A stretch of DNA of 64,000 nucleotides from Areca catechu. Taxonomy: Eukaryota > Streptophyta > Magnoliopsida > Arecales > Arecaceae. Both the position numbers and the translations under genes were made by a program. Positions within the stretch are counted from its first letter, which is position 1; the number at the start of each line of letters is the position of its first letter. The stretch is from NCBI GenBank assembly GCA_021397845.1, contig CM038046.1:66606021-66670020 (forward strand), read 5' to 3'. The notes under the pieces are model-generated. The model was not told the origin of the DNA. It did no database searches and saw only the letters and a list, made by a program, of their open reading frames with translations. Of the stretch, positions 57,157 through 64,000 are shown one piece after another.

Positions 57157-58870
57157 TTGAGTGAAGTTCAAAATGAACAAACTCGAGGTCCTCAACCAGA
57201 GTTACCAATTGATCAAGTACAACCACAATACACACCTCCTTTCTGTAGGTCAGAAAGAGTGCGGGAAGCACCTCTAAGATTTGGTTTTATGATTGAAAAC
57301 AATAATGAAACTAGCATCATTGAAGATGATGATCCACTGACCTATACAGAAATAGTCATGAGTAAGGACTCTAACAAATGGCTCAATGCCATGAAATCCA
57401 AAATGGACTCCATGTATGACAACCAGGTTTGGACCTTGGTTGACCCACCTGAGAGAATTATCCTAATAGGGTGCAAATGGATCTTCAAGAGAAAGATTGG
57501 AGCATATAGTCACATAGAAACCTACAAGGCAAGGTTGGTGGCAAAAGGTTTCAAGCAAAAGCATGGTATTGACTATGATGAAACTTTTTCAATAATTGCC
57601 ATGCTTAAGTCTATTAGGATTATGCTTTTCATTACTGCATACTATGATTATGAGATCTAACAGATGGATATCAAGACTGCATTCCTCAATGAAAATCTTG
57701 AGAAAAAAGTCTATATATCACAACCAAAGGGTTTTGTCATAAATGGGAGACCAAACCAAGTATGTAAGCTTAGGAAATCCATTAATGGATTGAAGCAAGC
57801 ATCAAGGAGCTGGAACATTCATTTCGACAAAACTATTAAAAAATTTGGTTTCATCAAAAATATGGATAAGCCGTGTATGATAAGAAGACAAGTGGGAGTG
57901 CCATTATCTTCTTGGTCTTGTATGTTGATGACATACTTATCATTGAAAATGATATTCCAATAATGCAGTTAGTTGAAACATGGTTGTCATAATAGTTTTT
58001 CATGAAGAATTTGGAAGATGCATCCTATATATTAGGTATAAAGATCTATAGTGATAGATCTAAAATGATGCTAGGTTTATCCCAATCCAGGTACATAGAC
58101 TTAATATTGAAGAGATTCAATATGGAGGGAAGTAAAAAGGGTTACATACCAATGAGTCAAGGCATACACCTATCTAAAAGGATGTCACCTAAGACTCCAG
58201 AAGAAAGAGATAGGATTAATAAGATCCCTTATGCTTTAGTAGTGGAATCAATAATATATGCAATGCTATGTACCAGGCCTGATGTTGCTTATGCTTTAGA
58301 CATAGTAAGCAAGTTCCAGGATGATCTAGGGGAGGATCATTGGAAAGCTATGAAAAATATTCTTAAGTACCTGAGAAGGACTAAGAATGTTTTTCTAATA
58401 TATGGAGGATCAGATTTAAAACTAGAAGGCTATACAGATTCTATTTTTCAATCTAATTTAGATGATAGTAAATCCATATCAGGGTATGTATTTACTCTGA
58501 ATGGAGGAGTAGTGAGTTGGAAGAGTACCAAGCAGACAAAAATAGCTGACTCAGTCACAGAGGTAGAATACATAGCTGCTAGTGAAGCCGCTAAGGAAGC
58601 AGTCTGGATGAAGAAGTTCATCACCGAATTGGGCATAATTCCTACAATACAATAACCAGTGCCATTATATTATGATAACATTGAAGCTATTGCACAAGCA
58701 AACGAACTAAGGTGTCATCATAAGTCCAATCGCATCCTAAGACACTTTCATCTTGTTTGAGAAATCATTGAAAGAAATGATGTGGTGGTAGAATGAGTTG
58801 ATATAAAGAAAAACATAGTAGAACCATTCACTAAGACACTTCCTCTATAGTAGTTAGATCACCATCTAAA
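57157..58870 (+). pseudogene. Outer copia reverse transcriptase and RNase H
   Basis: Linker QVQPQYTPPFCRSERVRE, then RT: DSNKWLNAMKSKMDSMYDNQ, VWTLVDPPERIILIGCKWIF, YKARLVAKGFKQKHGIDYDE, a stop at 57658-57660, MDIKTAFLNENLEKKVYIS and SINGLKQASRSWNIHFDK. A frameshift near 57890 hides the YVDD motif, readable in another frame near 57920 (LYVDDILII). RNase H and connection: LEDASYILGIKIYSDRSKMM, YAMLCTRPDVAYALDIVSKF, GYTDSIFQSNLDDSKSISGY and TEVEYIAASEAAKEAVWMKK. The tail near 58660-58870 keeps decayed NIEAIAQANE and PFTKTLP blocks. Confidence 0.88.
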
Positions 58871-58921
58871 TTGTATGGCAATTACATACAAGGGTGATTG
58901 GCCTTAGTGCAAGTAGAAGAT
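58871..58921 (+). other. Polypurine region of the outer copia
   Basis: GCAAGTAGAAGAT (about 58909-58921), a decayed polypurine tract immediately before the 3' LTR start TGAAAGAATTATG. Confidence 0.6.
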
Positions 58922-61329
58922 TGAAAGAATTATGCCCTAAAATCTAATTATAGTTATTGTATCAGTGGCATTTTTGTATTCTCTCAACTCAAGATTGATA
59001 TTAATTAAAGACATTTGTTGATTCATCATATTGCAGCATCTTATCAATATTATTATGAACCCTATAGGTTAGGTAAATGAAATTAGGGTTATGATGGAGA
59101 TCATAATGGTGAGACCTAAGTTCCTATAAATCATAATCTAAAATGTTTCTAGTCATTGGATCATTGATTCGGGAATTGATATTTCTAGAAAGACTAGCAC
59201 ATTCTATGTATGCTCGATGGAAAGGGTGGTTAGTCTTATAGCCATTTATGTAAAGATGCTAATACAAGTATGTAGGTGCTCATTAGGGTATGAGTTCACT
59301 GAACTGATCTGCCTCAGAACATTTATGGAGGTCTTACTACTTGTCAAAAGATGGTTCTCATAGTGGGACTTATGCAAGTGATCCTTAGACCTGAGATCAC
59401 CATGGTTCCTTATGTACAAAAAATCATTGTTTGGTTTATACTCATTCATGACAAAGAGTCATGTATGGGGTGTTCTTGGATGTGGTGGATTGTGCATGAA
59501 GGATGTGAGTGGATCAATAAAGAATCGATCACTTCTAGTTAGAGGAGGACTTATCCCATGTAATCTCTTTGACTATTGACTTAAAAATCTTTGATCAAAG
59601 TAGGATTAGATCAGAAAGGATTTCTAATCTTTCATTGATCGAGTCTTCATTATCAAATTAAGATTCAAAAGGATTAATTACTAGGGTTTGACAATTTTCC
59701 ATACCCATCACTTATTCAGAATAAAGGGAGATCGAAGGATTGAATTGCATGATAACTTTCCATTGAAGGTTATTTTGATAATTTTTATTAAATTTTTTAT
59801 TTTTCGGGTAGGCATGACATGTTGCTAGATGTCAATCATTTCTTGTAAGTTTTCATGAATCAAATTGGATGGATTCATAAGACAATTTGGAAATTGGTTC
59901 GAATTGGCTAACTTGGGTCAGCTCAATTTAACCTAATTGGGTCAATTAGTTTTGATTTGATCGAAATAGCTTGGACCTGGACCTACTGCTAGCAAATTGT
60001 GGAGCCCAAAGGATCACACATGCTATGGAATTAGTCAGGAAAGTCAGTTGGATTTTGGTTAGGGTGATTGGATCCTAATAGGCTAGCTAATTTGCATACT
60101 AGCATATGCATGCTACCTAACTACTAACCCAATTAGATTGGGTCAGTTTGCTTGCTATTTGGGCTAACTAATAAAAGTAGGACTTAGATTAGTTGAGTCC
60201 TAATTGGAAAAGCATTTACTTATATTTATCTAGAATTAATTGAGTAATATCCTTGGATTATGGAAGAGTCCAAGTGGGATTGGACTCTTGGTGCCATGTT
60301 TGGCATGCGCCAAGATTAAGGGGCACTAAAGGACCAAGAGTCTTTCTGCCACTTAATCACTTATTTTAGATAAATGCTAGGCCACTCTCTCTTATCTCCA
60401 TGCCCATATGGATTGGACTTGGTCGGTCAAAAGGTGGAATTGGTGTGGATGAATTGTGGCACACAAAATAAAGGGACGTGTCCCTTCATGTGTGGCATGC
60501 AATCTTAAATCCAGAAGTCCTTCTACTTGAAGGCTTCTAGGTCTTCGATACATCCATTGGAATCTCATGTCCCTTAGCCAAATTTTGACTGATTACTTCC
60601 ACATGGCAAGTAGAAAAATTGCTAAAAAATTGAAGAGACACATATGTCTCTTTGCAAAGTGATATGGCATATCATGATAAGACCTTTCACCCAAGGGATT
60701 CTTTCTACTTGAAGGGTCCTATCTAATCATTAAAAAATTAGATCAAGGGCTAAGGAAAATCTTTATCAAGCATCCCCTCACTCAATATAAAAAGGCATCG
60801 GTATTTTGATGCCAAAAATATCCAAAAAATAATCTGAAAGTAATCCTTTATATTTCTCTTCCTTCTTTTAGGATAAGAAGTCTTCTTTAAGACAAGACTT
60901 ATCATTTTAAGACAAGACTTATCATTTTAAGACAAGAGCCTATTAAAAGATATAGGAGGGATAATCAGACTTTGAGAGGATTTAGAGAGGTCTCTGAGTG
61001 CTCTATAGGATGGTAGGGGTTCTAGCAAAGGGAGAAAGTTTATTGAAGGAAGAAAGGCTACCGGGAAGAGTCCTAGTCAAATAAGCAAGCTCGATAGAAG
61101 TGCTTCCTTGGTCCGGTCCCTATGTGGATAACCTCTGGAGGGCATACACTTGTGTGCCTTGTAGAAATTAAGGAGTATAGCACTCCAGGTATTCCTCTAT
61201 AATCCTAAATTATGATTTATTAGTTGTCTTGGTCAAGTGGTCCTTGGGTCTAGGGTTTCAGCCGAATAGGGTTTCAATAAAGAAAATTTTGAAACTCAGT
61301 CTTCCTTTGCATCAACCCAAAACCCTACA
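58922..61329 (+). repeat. 3' LTR of the outer copia
   Basis: 2408 bp, TGAAAGAATTATGCCC to AAAACCCTACA, followed by the CCATT duplication. TATA box CAATATAAAAAGG at 60784-60796. A duplicated GACAAGACTTATCATTTTAA unit at 60890-60930 is single in the partner. Confidence 0.92.
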
Positions 61330-61334
61330 CCATT

Positions 61335-62533
61335 ACCATCTTCCCCATTTCCAACATTCCTTAGCTCTTCCTAAACTAGCTGTTCTTCCAAGAAGTCGCC
61401 TCCTCCCTTGTCCACATCATTGCTCCATCTCATCCTGAGATGCTATCAAGCCTCCTTTGCCACCTCCTTCTTGGTATTCCCGAGCTGCCCATCATCGTCA
61501 TCAATCTACCTACCACCACTGCTGCTGCCTTTAGTGGAAATGAGTCTAAATGGAGGAAGGAGTCTAATGCACATGGTTTGCGACAACTGAAGAGCTCTCA
61601 AGTGATAGTGAAATGATCAAATGGCCTATATTGACTCCAACCAATTTTTGACCATGATATAGGTTGATTTTGGGATGATTTGGTATTCAAGAATTTTAGA
61701 AAAATTCCAAGAGTTTGAGAAGAAGTCTAACACCCAATCTGACATTGATTCACCCTATTTCTCCTATATAAAAAGAGGACTCTGAGAATGAAGCAAGGTA
61801 GCGAGTAGTGGCCAAAAAATTTGTTCAGTTTATTTTGTTTTGTTTTTATTTTTGTGGGTTTGAGATGTGGGGAAGGAAGATGCTATCCACTCAACTCATG
61901 TGTAGCTAAAGCTCCTTCATCTTGAGAAAGGGATGAAGTTCTTCTTGGAGCAGATTTATTTTCCTTTCCCCGATCTTATGTATTTTTTTAATGCAATTGA
62001 AATAAAACTTATTTTTTCTTTTATCATGCTTGTATTATGTTTTGCATAAATTAAACTTTTAATAATTTATTCATCAAAGGAGATGTGCCATGATCTAAAT
62101 AAGATACTATAAATGTTTGAAAAAGAGATAAATTGTATTGAAGTTAATTAATTTTCTTTCATTTACATTTGGAATAATCTATGCTCATAAAGGGACGGGT
62201 TGTGATCCATGGGATATAGTTTATACTCAGATAGAGATAGGTTATTCCTAAAAACTAATTAATTACAAGTCCTTTGCATGAATAAATACCAAAATCTTTT
62301 AACATGAAGAATAAATTCCTAATTCTTGAGATGTATTAGATTAATTAACTTTTAAATTATTTTATTTTATATTATTAGTTTATGTGACTCTATAATTAAA
62401 ATATTTAAATTTTCTTTCTTTAATTGCTTCATGAAATAATTACTCTTGATCCCTGAGATACAATCCTTATTCATCCTATCTATATAGAAGTGAGATAGGT
62501 TTTTATTTTTGATCACTCTATGATAAGCAATCA
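61335..62533 (+). repeat. Athila-like LTR A, main segment
   Basis: Reads + strand: TATA box CTATATAAAAAG (61764-61775), AT-rich U5, and end AAGCAATCA at 62533 just before the primer site. The arrangement (TATA about 760 bp before the end, GAGATAGGTTTTTATTTTTG close to the end) is what I associate with Athila-type LTRs. The 5' end is probably near 40022, on the other side of the outer copia. Confidence 0.65.
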
Positions 62534-62620
62534 AAATTTGGCACCATTGCCAGGAATAGTGCCAAAACTTAATCGCTTGTCATAGGGTAGTCAAAAATAA
62601 AAACCTATCTCGCTTCTATA
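62483..62620. repeat. 62-bp inverted repeat joining two Athila-like LTR ends
   Basis: Arms 62483-62544 and 62559-62620 with a 14-nt centre. 53 of 62 positions pair; eight of nine mismatches are transitions. Weaker similarity continues outward for at least another 80 bp on each side (CTTGATCCCTGA against CTTGATCCTTGA). Both LTR termini lie inside the arms. Confidence 0.9.
62537..62556. other. Shared Athila-type primer-binding site
   Basis: TTTGGCACCATTGCCAGGAA, which is TTGGCGCCGTTGCCGGGGA (tRNA-Asp-like site of Athila elements) after CpG decay. Read on the other strand from LTR B, TTTTGGCACTATTCCTGG is a second, more degraded version. Both LTRs thus share one palindromic site. Confidence 0.65.
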
Positions 62621-64000
62621 GCTAAGGTGAGTAGGGACCATATCATCAAGGATCAAGGATAATTGTTTAACAAAGAAAATAAAGAAAGATAAAAGTTTAG
62701 ATCTTTAAAGATAGGTAATAGTTTAATTAAAACTAACTAATCTAAATCAATTATAAAATTGAGTGGTTTATATGATAAAAAGATGGTTTCAGGTTTCTAG
62801 ATAATCACATATATAAATCCTGTATCTATTCTAATCCAAGCAATCAAAATTCATAATTATTTCAGAATCTTGTAAACTAATGCTTAGCATAGGCTATCTT
62901 ACCGAGTACGATCCATATCTTGTTAAGATCATGTCCCATCCTCCAAGTATAGGATGTCCAATGATTGTGTCGATAGATCCTAACAAAATATGTAATAAAA
63001 TCCTAGAATTAGTTATTTATACTGAGCATGGACCATATCGTGTCAGGATCATGATCCATCCCACTTATAGGTAATTTATTCAGGGAATCAAACCAGAGAA
63101 ATTAAATAAAAATTGAAGCATAAATTTAATTACATGAAGTAGAAAACAAGTATAAGAAAATTGTGTATAGATATCTATACTCCCTTATAGATTATATTTC
63201 AATCAAGCATGGCTCCTGGATATATCTTCTTGAAGATTTGGTGCTCTATCACAACACCTCCTCTTTAAGAGAAATCTTCTTATTCTGCTATCCCTTCTTT
63301 TCAAAATCCTAAACTAATTACAAAATAAAAGAAAAATAAAAGATAGCTGCTCTATGCTTATTAATTCATGCCTTTGCTTCTGATTTTGTGGTCCCTTTTA
63401 TAGAGCTTGGCAAAGGTTAATCCCCATCAAATTTGATCCCAAAATCCTTTTCAAATTAGTCTTTCCCTCATGAAACATGCTATGATTGTCAAATTATAAT
63501 CAACAGACAACCCACTGTAAATCACTTGGTTGAAGCCCACATTGCATTGAACTGCTGTCTGGGCCATCGATTGCATTGGAAATTTGCTATAAACTTGGCA
63601 CAAATTCTTGCCATCAAATTTTCTACACAACACCTACCTAACCATTGATAGGCACATGAAGAAGCTCATTCCAGTGTCACCCGTGCATGCACCACCACCA
63701 TCACCGGTGTTGCAAAGCACTCGCTGCCAATCTCCTTCTGGTGCCAAGAAAGGAGAAGTAGCAAACCTTTACTGTGCCATGTCTTATTCCCCCATAGCCC
63801 AAAAAGCCATCTAGCACAACATGGTGGAGGATGGAGGAAAGAGGAGATGATGACTTAGTGAGAGGCAATAGCATGGACTAGTGACTACTCAAGATAGAGA
63901 GCAATGGCAATGATAGGAAGATGGAGATAGAGAGGGGAGATGGCAAGAAGGATGACGATGGTGGTGCGGGGCAAAGGTGATGGCATCAAATTGGAAGAAG
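62574..64000 (-). repeat. Athila-like LTR B, inverted relative to LTR A, runs off the window
   Basis: On - it ends with GAGATAGGTTTTTATTTTTG and a GACAAGCGATTA-type terminus. TATA box CTCTATAAAAGG lies at 63394-63405, about 830 bp from the end, like LTR A. Its own 5' start is not identified. 63650-64000 is CACCACCAT/GATGG-rich, with composition like the start of LTR A. It contains two decayed 55-60-bp direct repeats (GATCATG-CCATCC, near 62920 and 63020). No gene recognised. Confidence 0.55.

Larger units (their letters stand above)
40155..61329 (+). mobile_element. Tork-type Ty1/copia element, interrupted by a SIRE-like copia
   Basis: LTRs are 40155-42541 and 58922-61329, with perfect CCATT duplications (40150-40154, 61330-61334). 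Without the inner element and its TSD it is about 9.9 kb. Internal order on +: primer site, leader, gag, protease, GAG-pre-integrase, integrase, RT, RNase H, LTR. A 123-bp LTR sample (from 40581 and its partner near 59345) differs at about 12% by eye, against about 4% for the inner element, matching the nesting order. Numerous stops make it inactive. Confidence 0.92.

Noticed and set aside
1..64000. Host protein-coding genes, tRNA or rRNA genes
   Set aside because: Apart from transposon proteins, no frame showed a recognisable host family. The only tRNA-like matches are 11-20-base primer-binding sites.

Overview
The window is plant nuclear DNA made almost entirely of nested retrotransposons. 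I found no convincing host gene, tRNA, rRNA or CRISPR array. The evidence is Ty1/copia and Ty3/gypsy elements with initiator-tRNA-Met primer sites (TGGTATCAGAGC type), chromodomain gypsy elements, an Athila-type tRNA-Asp-like primer site, and RTE-like LINE and hAT relics. An angiosperm is certain. A large gene-poor genome such as a palm or another monocot is only a guess.

Nest 1 (1-20,444). The host element is a Tat-lineage Ty3/gypsy element on the + strand. Visible parts are its antisense extra gene (2351-3236 and 18106-19051), its polypurine tract and its 3' LTR (19666 to about 20444). A SIRE/Maximus-like copia element on the - strand entered it from the left (gag start 1-547, LTR 593-2350). 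A chromovirus (element 2, 3237-18100, TSD CCATC) entered the extra gene. A younger chromovirus (element 1, 4185-12622, TSD TTGGG) entered the 3' LTR of element 2. An RTE-like LINE relic follows (20590-21735).

Nest 2 (21743 to about 34640). A probable gypsy LTR beginning TGTCACACCCC was split by chromovirus element 3 (22258-33016). A solo LTR of the element 2 family (23975-25429, TSD CCTCT) then landed in the chromodomain codons of element 3. From 34.6 to 40.0 kb lie AT-rich sequence, a decayed copia gag-integrase relic (36000-37860), AT-rich tandem repeats and a hAT-like transposase relic.

Nest 3 (40155-62533). An Athila-like LTR was hit by a Tork-type copia element on the + strand (40155-61329, TSD CCATT). 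That element was hit in its protease/GAG-pre-integrase region by a SIRE/Maximus-like copia on the - strand (44963-56209, TSD CTCAA). The SIRE-like element has two 1541-bp LTRs and a third ORF after pol. Beyond it, two Athila-like LTRs meet head to head at one shared primer-binding site (62483-62620), forming an 85% identical palindrome.

All elements are broken by stops or frameshifts. Divergence read by hand in short LTR samples agrees with nesting order: about 1% for element 1, 6-7% for element 2, 4% for the inner copia and 12% for the outer copia. The most interesting signals are arrays of RCCGAC (DRE/CRT-type) hexamers upstream of the TATA box in two unrelated LTR families, the head-to-head LTR palindrome, the antisense gene with two short putative introns, chromovirus ORFs that run into the 3' LTR, and a gag reduced to a Pro/Arg-rich minisatellite.
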